Assembly (NCBI RefSeq): GCF_008831285.2
Contig: NC_045148.1
Span: 11,326,183 to 11,390,182, forward strand
From: Nymphaea colorata
Taxonomy: Eukaryota; Streptophyta; Magnoliopsida; Nymphaeales; Nymphaeaceae
Length of the DNA stretch: 64,000 bases
Reading direction: 5' to 3'
The notes under the pieces were generated by a model, which searched no databases, was not told where the DNA came from, and saw nothing but the letters and a program-made list of their open reading frames with translations. Position numbers and translations under genes: made by a program. Of this stretch, positions 37,601 through 50,900 are shown one piece after another (position 1 is the stretch's first letter; the number at the start of each line of letters is the position of its first letter).

Positions 37601-38365
37601 CACCGAGAGGTTGGTTCTGGAATTTGGAAATGGTAAAAACTTCCGAAGATGAAACAATTTCTCTGGAATTTCTTTTTGGATATCCTCGAAAGGAAGTTTT
37701 TCATTCATCATTGAACTTTCAACAGGTATGAACTGCCATCTGCTTTGCACGTGAATTTGATGCTTCTGCTTGCTGTGGGTGATATGATGCTTCTTACCTA
37801 AGTAGCTGAAGAAGTGTTGTCTAGAAATCTCTCTCTGTATACAGTACATCTCTAAAAATTGACACGTCAACTGTAGTTAAGAAAATTTCAAGTCAAGGAT
37901 CTGTTTTACAAAAAAGGATGTAAGTTTCAAAGATATGATTTTGCAGTTTTTGGAGCTATTAATGATGTTGGAAGGAAAAATACCAGTCTTTCTCTACTGA
38001 TGAACATGCTTTTTCCCATTAATTTGGTGAATCCTTTTAGAACTACGGAGGTATTATAGTTCAGTGCGATATTGACTTTCTCCAATACTTCACATTTATG
38101 GAATTTTGGTTGAACATGATTGGAACCCATGGATTTAATTTGTTTGTTTGATATGAAATATTTGATTAAAAAAGGAAGCAAGTGGGGTGGCTTGCACTTG
38201 ACTGGTGTATGCTCAAATCAAAATAGCTGTCAAGAGGTTATGCATCAGATGCACTCAACATCTCTCTCTCTCGACCCCCCCCCCCCCCCCCCCCCCCACC
38301 ACCCTCATGCTAATTTCCAACATTTGGACAATGACACTTATTCGCCTTCTCCTTATTGGAATTAG
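34642..38365. other. Region before PPDK: possible first intron
   Basis: If the 34.5-kb leader belongs to PPDK, this is its first intron, ending in a pyrimidine-rich tract and ATTAG acceptor at 38364-38365. It includes a GC-rich patch at 36590-36700 and a poly-C run near 38275-38297. No coding sequence was recognised on either strand. Confidence 0.4.
38275..38297 (+). repeat. Poly-C tract (about 23 C)
   Basis: An uninterrupted C-run follows a short CT repeat, about 75 bp upstream of the PPDK start codon. Such runs are prone to length errors in sequencing. Confidence 0.9.
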
Positions 38366-38371
38366 GACGAT

Positions 38372-41300
38372 ATGCCTACTGCATCAAAGAGCAGTTTCAC
38401 ACAAGGTTCTGACAGGCTGCTAAAGGACACATGTTTAAATGAAATTGGTACTAATAAAGTGAAGCAACTCACTGTACAAGCCCCGCATGGGCCCGGTGTA
38501 TCTCAAAGTCATGGCATATGTGCACAGGCAACACTACATCATGGTCAGAAGAATGGTTTGGACTCGACACAAAAAAAATCATACCAGAGCTGGAGTGCCA
38601 GCACTGTCCATGCTGTTGCTACCCAAATTCAGAAGACAAAGGTATGGCTTCTGGAATTGTTTTATGGGATCAAATTCATGCTTGCAGCATAAATTCAAGT
38701 GCTTCCTTTTGTGTCCAGAGAGTTTTCACCTTTGGCAAAGGAAGGAGTGAAGGCAATATGAGCATGAAGTCCTTGGTGAGTTGCTTTACATTATTGCTTT
38801 TTCTATATTCACATTTATAAAATACTGGATTTCATCCTTCTTCTAAAGGCACTCCATTAAACAATGTCGCTTGTCTAAGCCTTTATTTTACCCACATTTG
38901 TGGAAAAGTTCTTGTGATTGTACTGATTCCTGGGTATATCAGTTTCAACACCATGTGGTTGCCCCTTGGTGAACCTTTGTTGTTATCATTTATTATTTTC
39001 TCAAGTTTCACTTTTCTTAAAGGATGTTAAATTTTTCAAAATCATGTTTCTGCTGTTCTAGCAGAAGCACTATTATTTATGAGACAAATGTGGTTCTATG
39101 AACGTGGTTAAGTTATTCTTCCTACAGATAGTATGTGATTTTGCATCTGAGACCTTTTATGAAAAAGGAAAATCTCATTATTATTTATTTCTTATGGAGA
39201 AAAAATTGCAATTTGATGCATAAATATCTACTATTAGCACAACGTTTTTTTTTGTTCTCTCAACTATTAGAAAGTCGGACTTATTGGATTCCATGTCCTT
39301 TGTTTTTTTCCCTTCCTAGTTGGGAGGAAAAGGTGCAAATCTTGCTGAAATGGCAAGCATAGGTTTATCAGTTCCTCCAGGACTTACAATTTCAACTGAA
39401 GCTTGTCAAGAATATCAAGAAAATGGGAAGAAACTTCCAGAAGGTTTATGGGATGAAGTAATGGAGGGCCTGCAAACAATTGAAATGGATATGGGTGCTT
39501 CCCTTGGCGATCCTGTGAAGCCATTACTCCTGTCAGTTCGCTCAGGAGCTGCGGTAAGCTCAAACATGAACTTAACTCTTATAGCACTTCTAATAAGCTG
39601 AGTCTCATCAATTAAATATTGGAAGCTCACATCTGTTTCCGAAAGATGATTCCCTTAGACTGGAAGATCAATCTCCCATGTTTGTGCAAGCATGCATCCT
39701 CGTAGCTCATAACAGGCTTTACCAGTGAGCTTTTGAAGACGTAAAGTTGAGAATTGTGGTTCAAATGTAACACCTATGATTTGATTGAACAAGGCGTTGG
39801 TTGTAAGGGCAATTGAGTAACAGATTTACTACTGTAGTTCCAAAAGATTTATTATGATCAATTGCATGCATAAAATGCATAAGTGCTTGCATAAGTCTGT
39901 CATTGATCTGTCACTCTTGAAATGATTATTATCACAGCTAGTAGGCCTTGGACACTGTTTAAGAATGGACTAAAACACCATGTATAAGCTCAATTTTGTA
40001 ATTTTATCTGCATATAGGTTTATAAAGAGACAAGGCACATGAGATCTCATCTCATTTAGGTTTTCTCTTGTAAGCATGACTGGCAACAAAAATAACGATG
40101 TGCAATAGTTCAATTGCTTAGCAAAAATGTAACTTGTTGTGTTAATTAAGGACAATTATTTTACCACACTATGCATGGATCTCTTTGGTTGTTTTATATT
40201 CCAATACTGAATTGGTTTTTGAATACTCCATCCATCTAGATCTCCATGCCTGGTATGATGGACACAGTGCTGAATCTTGGCCTTAACGATGATGTCGTTG
40301 ATGGATTGGCTGCAAAAAGTGGTGAACGCTTTGCATATGACTCATACAGACGCTTCCTTGACATGTTTGGTGATGTGGTATGCTGATTGAAGAAATTCTC
40401 CTTCTTCTTTACACATGATTTGGTGCTTTACTGTCTGATTCATGAACATGCAGTTTAAGAATATGCTAGGCTATGATGATGATATTAGTCCATTTTAAGC
40501 ATGCTTACCTAAAATTGGTTATACTAAATTTTCTCTATGTTCGTCATTGAAGGTACTCGGGATTCCTCACTCCTTGTTTGAGGCAGAACTAGAGAAGATC
40601 AAATCTGAAAAAGGTATAAGCCTTGATACTGAGTTGACAGCTTCTGATCTTAAAGACATAGTTACAAGGTACAAAAAGGTGTATCTTGATGCTAGAGGCG
40701 AACAGTTCCCCTCAGGTATTCAAACACTTCTAGCAATCTTTCTTGTCTTGTTATTATTGGATTATTATTATTATTATTGTTATTGTTATTGTTATTGCTA
40801 TTGCTATTACTATTGTTATTAGTATTATGTTGTTGAGTGATAGAAGTAGGTTCTATGTATTGCTCATGTCTCATTTGCTACAGTAGTTTGTCTTGTTGAT
40901 GGAGTTTACATGCATCAAAGAAAAATTTAGCTGAATATCTTCATATATTCAATGCCTGACCAGCAAGGATTTTCGAAGACACCAAGTCTTATTTCTCCTA
41001 ACTTAGTCATCCATTAGTTTTTCTCCTGACAATAATTTTCATTCCCACAAAGGCCTTTAGACAAGCAGGACGTAAGGTTCTTGTTTAGATAAATAGTTGT
41101 TCAGGTGGATGTTGTCACCTGTTTCAAAGTAATTGCAGGAGTGAACAAGGAAAGAATTGGCAGTAAAGTGATAGAAGTTGGGTCAGAAGAAGGATGGTGA
41201 AGTCATTGAGGAATGCTGATTCTGAGATATGAAAAATGAGTGGAAACGCAGGCAAGAAAATGACGAAAATTCAAGTGCTGTCTGGCTGCCTTTTGTTGTA

Positions 41301-44300
41301 TAGATCTAATGAGTTTCATGGATCAGGATATGCAAGAAATACAGTCTTAAGCCTTCAGGAGAAGGAAAAACAACAATATCTTGCATCATACACCATTGGT
41401 TTGATATAAGATAGATGCTGTAGTGGAATCCCATCTCGATAATGTAATTTGTTAATCTATTTAATGAGAAAAGGAGAAAAAGTTCCTCATATGAACATCA
41501 TCTGATTTACAGAAGGGATAGATTGATTTGTGCAGGCTTTTCAGCTATGTCTAGGATATAATCCTGTCGGTTATTGTTCCTCAAATTTACCTTGTAGACA
41601 TATTTTAGATTGCAAGTAGTGGACCCTTGTGAAGTACCTAAAATGTGCATCAGTTCAAATGTGCCCCCTTTTCTTTTTTCCTAACATGAAAGTAGTTGTA
41701 TTTCTTGAATCAAGGAATATGATGAATTTCTCATTAGACAGAAACTATGCGGGCATTCGTGGAAAAATATTCTAATTAAATGTTAAATATCAACCTTCAT
41801 TTTGGAATGACAGTTTTCCTTTTGGGTTGTATTTCCAATTTGCAGATCCGAAAAGACAACTATATTTGGCTATTTTGGCTGTTTTTAATTCATGGGACAG
41901 CCCTAGAGCAATTAAATACAGAAGCATCAACCAGATACATGGATTGAGAGGAACTGCTGTGAATGTGCAGTGCATGGTGTTTGGTAATATGGGAAATACC
42001 TCTGGTACTGGCGTTTTGTTCACTAGGAATCCTAGCACAGGCGAGAAAAAGCTTTATGGCGAGTATCTAATTAATGCACAGGTCTGTCAGTCACTCCTGA
42101 CTCTGTGTTTCTATTCTTTCTGCCTGTTAATGTTTAAGTTTTTTCTTTTTGATAATTTTAGAGGCACTTTCTTAATTTTTGACAAAATTATTTTGCGGGT
42201 TTCAAAAATTTTCCTTCTTTTATCTGTGCTCAGTCTCTTTTCTTTTGATTCGTTATTTTTCTTTCCTTTCTACTTGACTGTAGTTGATAAAGTTTGCTTT
42301 AAAAAATTTACTTTTTCACCGATGTACTTCTATTTCTTCTGAGATCATGAAATTTTTACTCCTTAAGGGAAATAGTTACTGCTAGATTTCTGATAATTTC
42401 AGTGATTAACTCAAACAGGGAGAGGATGTAGTTGCAGGCATTCGAACACCTGAGAATATTGACACACTGAAGCGCTTTATGCCAGAAGCATATAATGAGA
42501 TTGTAGAAAACTGTGAAATTCTGGAAAAGCATTACAAGGATATGATGGTAAGTTTTTCTTTTCTTGTTTTTAACTATATTTTTAAGTAACTAAGACATGC
42601 TTGTTCCATTTCTCACTGCTTCTTATTAGTGCTACATTGTGGTTATAGTCCGTGAGGAGTTTCTCTTTTTCATGGATGATAAAACTTCAAAACCCAAGAA
42701 TACACATATTCATATTTATTTAAGGCTTCTGGTTCACATAATGTTTAAATCAGGACATCTCTATAACTTTCCATCTGCAGATTGATAGATTTCTGCTAGC
42801 ATCTTCTGATCAAGTATTTAATAGGAATTGTAGTGTATGATGTTGCCCTTTTATACTCTCCACTGCCATTCTTCTGGGGACATTTATATTCTGTGGAAAC
42901 CTGCTTGCCGAGGATAGGAGCCCTAACCATAATTGTGCATAGCGGTTTTTCTTCCTCCAATTCAGTGTCAAAGGAGGCAGAACATGTTCATGTCATACTT
43001 GTACCCCTGGGATGACAAGTGCAAACATTGGATTAATATATAAGTGTTGTTCCTATAGTTCCTAAAGTCAGCCAAAAATTTGTATCAGTATTGTTTGTGT
43101 GTGCATGAACAGATATATATATATATACATATATATATCGTATGGCATTATTGATAATTTCTTTCATGTTTGTAGGACATAGAGTTTACTATACAGGAGA
43201 GTAGGCTATGGATGCTGCAATGCAGGACCGGGAAGCGTACAGGGAAAGGTGCTGTAAAAATTGCTGTAGATATGGTCAAAGAAGGACTTATTGATACCCA
43301 AACAGCCATCAAAATGGTGGAACCCAGGCATCTTGATCAACTTCTTCATCCACAGGTAGATCCCATCATATTATTAAGATAATAGCTGTCACACTGACTT
43401 TGTTAATACTCTCCTTTCTTTACGTCAATGCAGTTTCTTTCTCCTTTTTTATTTCCTTTGCTTGTTTCTCTTTTGCTTGCGGATTATAATGCTCAATGAA
43501 GTGGCCACTTATGCTGCATCCATCATTGTGCTGGGTCCATGGATGAATGCCATACACGGACTAAAATTCTGAGACTAACAAGGTTTCATGCATGTCAGGC
43601 ACTTTTTAGCCCACTGATGGTCCAGTGCACGATCTTGATTTCAAATATTTATGTTGCTGAATTTTTCCATAATGTTTACGTTGGTCTCAGTATCCTGCTC
43701 GTTGCATTGTTTGTCTTCAAGAACCCAACTCCATCAGTATTCTTGTCATCCGATATGCTACGTTAATGTTCCTTATCAGATAGTTTATTAAAGTGGCACA
43801 TGATGAAGCAAATTCTGATGGAAGCATCAAGTTTTTTAGGCTCTTGAATTTCGGTCTCCTCAACTATAGACTTTGTTAAATCAAGGATAACGATGATAGT
43901 TAGCACTTTCTGTGTTGAAAACATACTTTTTCCTGTCATGTATTGCTGTGCTTTTAAAGTGAACAAAAAGAAATTATGACTTCTTTAAATGATGGAACTG
44001 TTTCTTATCAACTTTTTGTGGTCATTCTTGTATGTTGCAAATTGCAATATGTCACTATTTTTAACCCTGTAGGAAGTCAGGTAGCATTGTGCATAGCAGC
44101 ATAAGTTGTTGCCTTTTGACTTTCTCATTTGCCAGTTTTTGCCTCCTTTGGTGTTCATAGTCCAGTGCAAATTATTCTGTAGGTGAACTTCTTGCATCTT
44201 TTTTTGTGCTCATTTGAATGTTTGCATATTTAGGCTTCCTATTGTCTATGTCTCTGGTTCGCATTTGTGAAGACTTGACTTTAACTTGATCCTTCTTTCT

Positions 44301-47300
44301 TGATTTTTGCATCACTTGTCAGTTTGAGGATCCAAAAGTATACAAAGATAAAGTGCTTGCAACTGGCTTGCCTGCTTCTCCAGGAGCTGCTGTTGGTCAG
44401 ATTGTTTTTCATGCAGATGATGCAGAGGCGTGGCATGCACAAGGGAAGACTGCCATTTTGGTATTCTCCATTTTCACAGCCTAACTTTCCTCATAACATG
44501 TTACTTGATAGATTTGTGATTCATGACTTTTGGTCAATTTGTCACTTATGTTTTTTAATGAGAGGTTCCGGGTTAAATTTCATGAAAATCTTTTCCTGTA
44601 TAAACAGCCTAAAATCGTAATTGCATGGCAGTCAGATGACATAAAAAGCAAACTCATCAGTGCATAAACATGCACATCTAAGAGCAGGCACCATAATGAG
44701 TAGTTGTATCAAGTGGTTTCTTTTTATTGCATTGATTTGCATGGCAGTCAGATGACATAAAAAGCAAATTCATCAGAGCATAAACATGCACATCTAAGAG
44801 CAAGCACCATAATGAGTAGTTGTATCAAGTGACCTATTTTTATTGCATTGATTTGGTGAATGCATATAACCATTTTTTTTTCTTTGTTGATGTTTGATTC
44901 GCTAATGTATTATTTCTTATGGTCTTTAACTCAACACTGATGATAGGCCTCTATGCAAACATCTATTAAGAAGTATAGCTATTTTGGCTTATAACTTATC
45001 CTTGCAATCTAATAGTAACCATTGGCTGTGTATGATGAAGGTGAGGATGGATACTAGCCCAGAAGATGTTGGTGGTATGCATGCTGCTCAAGGAATACTG
45101 ACAGCTAGAGGTGGCATGACATCACATGCTGCTGTTGTTGCTCGAGGCTGGGGAAAATGTTGTGTCTCTGGATGTTCCGATGTTCGTGTGAATGATGTTG
45201 ATAAGGTATGACAGCCCCGTGTCTCAATCTAAAAGTTAAGTCTGCAGAGACATATGATGCTTGGTATATCTTTATTAGTATTTAAGCAATCGTGCATTGG
45301 AATAGGTGGTTTCTTATATTTTATCTAGAGGCATGTTTATGCATGACGCAATGATGTATCTGTGTATAATGCAGTATCTATTAAATATTCAAGAGTCATA
45401 TTTAGGAATAAGGGTTTTTTTCTTCTTCTTTGAGCACTCAATGCATGGCTCATTAGCTGATCTTTATGGTGGCTTGGTGACGACAATACTATTTTTCACT
45501 TCTTTATCTGTCAGAATTGATCTATATTTCCAACACTAGGATAATACTTCTTAGGGTTTTAGAGTTTTGGGGTTGGCATGAACGGCAATAATTTCATCAA
45601 AGTTTGGCCAAGAAAGGCCTCCTCAAGAGATTTCAGGAGACTGATTTAACATGCTATAAGAATGGAAAATGTGTGTTGACAAGATGGACGCTTGTCCAAT
45701 TCCACCTGAATCAGTTTTATGGGATATAGAGGTCAAAAGATACAGCATAGTAAATGAAGATTTCCTTCTCTAGATTCATTTGTTTGGTTTGACCTGGTTT
45801 CACACACTTGCATGCATTTGCTATGCTGAGTTCTTGCCACCTAATAGGTAAACACATGCTATGTACTGTTTGTATTTGAAAAAGGCAAAATGCTAATATA
45901 TTCATCAGTTGAGTTCTAGTTTCTCAATGCATATCCAGATGTAGATAATGACTCAATGGACATGGTCCAATGATTATCTGAAATTTGAATTTAATCTGGA
46001 GTTTTGTTTGGTGCTGGGTCAACTTCTTGATTGTGTATTATTGATAGGCAACCTTTGAGTGGCTTTCCAATGGATAGTGAACCAGAAAAACCCCCATTCT
46101 CTTCTCTCCCAAAATCTGAAGATGAAACAAAATGATCCATTAATTAATTTGAATAAAATGTGAAACATGGCGTCTAGATATATCCTTAAGTCAGGTATTG
46201 GAAGCAAATAGTTTCTTGCCAAAACTGATTTGGAGGCTTCACCAAAATGAGTCATGATATGGAAAGCATTTTTCCTCATTTTTCCTACTATGTACTCTAC
46301 AGATGCTGTATATCCGGTATACATCCATTTGATCATACTTCCATATTCGTCCCTACCTTGTGGGCTGTCAGTGTATTCACCCCTGTCCTATAGCTAATGA
46401 CAAATCCATACCTGTATTTTTACTTTAACATTCAAACTAACCCTCGAAGTTAAATTTATCAAGGAAAACTTTTTCTTTCTCTAGTGAAATTACCTTGACA
46501 CCTTAAAAAAGAGAAGTAAACTAGAATTTTCTGATATTATGCCTTTGACGTTATTTTGTTTTGTTTTTATTCGAATTTTGTAAACATCAGATTGTCTTTT
46601 TATTTTCAGAAAAAAAGGAGAAAATTATATAGTTTCTTGATTTTTATAATTTTCTTGTTGATTGCTTGTCTGAACACTTCTGATTGATATAGTTATAGCG
46701 GCTGCAGTAAGAATTTCAAATTTATTATTTGCATCAGCATAGAAAACAAAACCAAACTAAACCTCAGATTTGATATCAATTAAGCATGTCTTGCTGATAC
46801 TGCATTGTGTTGCCTTTTGGTTGGTAAACTACGGTTTCTGGGACTGTTAAAAACATTCAGTACATTTTCTGTTGATTGCTATCTTCTTCATTAGCTGTTC
46901 ATTTGCTTATCCACAATATGAGCTATTTTTTCTTTTCCATTTTCATTATGCTTTTTTGATGTCTTTGCTTGGTGATGTAGATGGGTTGTTCATGGTACTT
47001 GTTGACTCGGTTCCTTTCTGTCATTATGTCTTCCTTCTTGCTTTGCTAAATCTTCTTTAATTTGCTTTTCCTACATTTTATTTCTTCAATTAGATAAAAA
47101 CATATGCACCATATTGTTAACTTGTTGAACTTCCAAATTTGCTTGCAGACTGTGGTGATTGGGGAGGAAGTGCTTAGTGAAGGTGATTGGTTGTCACTTA
47201 ATGGCACTACAGGTGAAGTCATTATGGGAAAGCAGCAACTCTGTCCCCCAGCTCTTAGTGGTGATCTAGGTACCTTTATGACATGGGTTGATGAAAGAAG

Positions 47301-47886
47301 GAAGCTTAAGGTAATCCACAAGCCTACAATAGTTTGCAATAACTTACAGTTTATCTATGGCATTTCTGAATGACTTTCCCAGTGCAATTGTCATGTGGTC
47401 ACCCTTTATTTATTTATTTTGAAATGGTTTCTTCTGTTTTATTTATCATTGATGGTAATTCCATGGAGAATTTTTTCACTTAGACAAGCCTGTGGATATT
47501 GAAGCCATTTTTTTTTTCATTAAATGTGTTTTCAACAGCCTGATAGCTTAAAAATGACCATATTATGCTCCGTAGTTTATGGGGCATTCTATTCTGGGGA
47601 TGGTCTATTTACCCTTCTATTTACAATGACATATTATTTCTAGGTAGTTTTGCAAAATGTACTCCTCTTACTGATGGTGGAAATTTGTACAGGTAATGGC
47701 GAATGCAGATACACCTGATGATGCAGTAACTGCCAGAAATAATGGTGCAGAAGGCATTGGACTTTGCAGGACAGAACACATGGTGAGTCAGGCCACATGC
47801 AGCTTCCCTGAATCCTTGAAGAACTTTTTCCTTGCAAGTGCTGGTAGAATAACATCTTTTCGGCTCTTAATTTAACATCAAGGGAG

Positions 47887-47939
<53 letters not shown>

Positions 47940-50900
47940 GTGGAGAGGTATTGTCAGCTCCATATCTAGACTGTCGTATGCAGTAAAACAAAATGTGGAG
48001 TGAACAACAAGGTATAAATTTGACTGGATATTACTTGCCCACTGCTTGTTTAACCCAAGGACCATACTGCCCGGATGGGCTTTATATCTTCCTTCGATCC
48101 CCTTTTCCTTTTCCAATTTTGTCATCTAAAGCAATAGCAGATATTATTACATCTGATACATTTCAGGGCTTGCACCTGTGCATCATGTGTATGTCTGGCT
48201 TTATGTCCTTGTAGTGATGGCAACGGCTGCCATGTCCACTTTGATTCGAGAACCAGGAAAAGTTATAAGTTCTTTTTTAAAAAAAAAACTTAGAAGTGAG
48301 ATCAGGTCAGGCTGATACTTATAAACCTGATTCAGGTTGCTTTATTTTATCCTTTTGTGCCCAACTTGGATCCAATGTTCTTTTCAGATCAAGGGTTCAA
48401 GGAAAACCTGATTTTTTATAGCCTTAGTCATATGATGCTGCATTATGTTAGGTGCTCAGCTCATCTCCCAAAAAGAAGGAAAGACTAATTAGTACCACCA
48501 TTACTGAAGATTATGTTTAGTCTTTCATTCAAATTTCAATATATTTAGACTTTGACCTACTTTGAACGACTTGCTTAGGATGATCGATGAAATATTTCTG
48601 CACTCATCTGGTTTCAAACTAGACAAGAATTTTTGCTGTACCCTGACGGATTTGCTCTTCAATAAGCAAGTTAGGTCTTCTTCAAGCTGAGTACTTTGTG
48701 ATTTTGATTATTGGAAGATTGCTATGTCCCTTCTGGTTGAACTGAAGAGCTATGATGGAAGTTTCTTAGTTTCTTAATTTCTTTCTCCCATGTGATGTAA
48801 TAAATGTTTAACCTGCCTATCTGCTATCTATTTATGTGATTAGGAAAGTTATATTTCTTATACGCATGGCCTTTGTTTTAGTTCTTTGCATCAGATGAGA
48901 GGATTAAGGCTGTGAGGCAGATGATCATGGCTCCAACTCCTGAGAAGAGGAAGGAAGCACTTGACCTGCTCTTGCCTTATCAGCGGTCTGATTTTGAAGG
49001 CATTTTTCGTGCAATGGATGGTATATTATATTCATTCTGCTTGGCAAATTTACATGTAACCATGGGCTGTTTTGATGGATATGGGGTCTTTTTTGGTGTG
49101 TTTACTTGTTCTTTTTGCCCTGGTCTCATTTTCATCATAATTTTATTACTTTCAGGTCTTCCTGTGACAATACGACTATTAGATCCACCATTGCATGAGT
49201 TTCTACCAGAAGGGGATATTAATGAGATTGTTGCAAACTTATCTTCAGACACAAATGTATCAGAAGATGAAGTATTTAGCAGAATTGAGAAACTCTCAGA
49301 AGTCAACCCAATGCTAGGCTTTCGCGGTTGCAGGTAATAAACAAATGGAAGAATATTAGTTTCATTTAATGTTCTGTTAATTGCTAGAATCTCTATTAAG
49401 TCTGGCTGTCAGAGATAGGTAACACAAAGTCTGCATGTGCATTTCAGAAATTTATTCAGGCATGATACCCCAGACCCCTACACACTGGCATGTGTACACA
49501 CACATTTGGTGCATCTATCTCATAGTTAGCCAGTAAACAATAAACTTTATTTATCATGTGTTAAAGTATAAAATAAGTAATAGTAATTTTTCATGAGAAG
49601 AAAGCATCAATGTTTAACTGAAGAGACATGACATAGTCAATTAGTCAAAAGAATCAAACGAGAATGAAGTATACTACTGAATTTTTAATGTTAATTTTAA
49701 GGCACATAGCATAAGCATGCATATAAAATTATCATGAGAATGAGGCTAATAAATCTCCGAGTTTATGAAGAATTTGGCCTCATCCAACATGTACTAAGAG
49801 TTTGATGTGCAAACAGATTTGCATATATCAGAACTATTCATTTCCAAGTTGCTGGCTTACATTGGAGAAAAGAGTAGTTTGTAACTTGAAGCAAAGCCAA
49901 GTGTATCTGTCGATAATTTGCAATGTCATGTAACAAATTGTTGGACTCTCAAGTGGCAGAAAATTACTTATAAAGTTGAACCAGTTACTTTAGCTTTACC
50001 TTTAACTAACCAAAAGCAGTAGGGCCTGGGTGAGTCAGAAAAGAAAAAACAAATGAAAGAAAACAGATGAGGAGGAAGAAGGACGAGGAGAAGAAGAAAA
50101 AAGAAATAAGGAAAAAGCTGAAGAGAAAAATGAAGAAGGGTAAAACCAGAATAAGAAGAGAAAAAAATTTAAACAATTTTTTTTGTTTGGGCACCTTGGT
50201 GCACAGCCTCATCAAAAAGGTCGCCTGGGGCCTAGCATTCTTTCGACTACTGAAACCTTAGCTTTCTTACTCCTTCATTTTCGTTGTTACTGTTATAAAT
50301 CATAACTTGTAACTACCTTTTGTAAGACCATGCAATTCATGGCAGTCATGCTTATGCTTCTGTCACAACTCACAAGCTGTTTGTCTGTATATTTTGCCTT
50401 CAATTTTTGGCTCAAGAAGATATTTCATTTGTAATTTGTTTAAATAGCATTGTATTGCATGTGAAGCTTGTTTTCCTTGTTTAATTTCCTATTGGCTTAG
50501 CATTGATAAGCATCTAATCTTCACTGATAATGAAATGGGAACACATGCTACAGTAATGTTATTGAAGTAATTTCAACTTCACAGGCTGGGTATTTCATAC
50601 CCTGAGTTAACAGAAATGCAAGCTCGAGCTGTTTTTGAGGCTGCAATTGCTATGAGCAACCAAGGTGTTGAAGTTTTCCCGGAAATAATGGTTCCTTTGG
50701 TTGGAACCCCCCAGGTACTAATCTATCTTAGAGCCAATTTTTTGCAATCACTACCTGCTTCTGTGGAAAACATGTTTTTCACAGTTTTTGAGTAGTCTTT
50801 CATTTGGAATATTAGATATCTGGTTACATCTGTTGATAAAGTTAGCTGTCTAATGGCAGAAAGGATATAGATTATTAACGGAATTCTGACTGCTTCTAGG

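Noticed and set aside
41827-42342. Long ORF running past the PPDK exon at 42081 into Phe-rich sequence
   Set aside because: The PPDK exon ends at a canonical donor (ACAG|GTCTGT) and joins in frame to 42419; the Phe-rich tail is T-rich intron.
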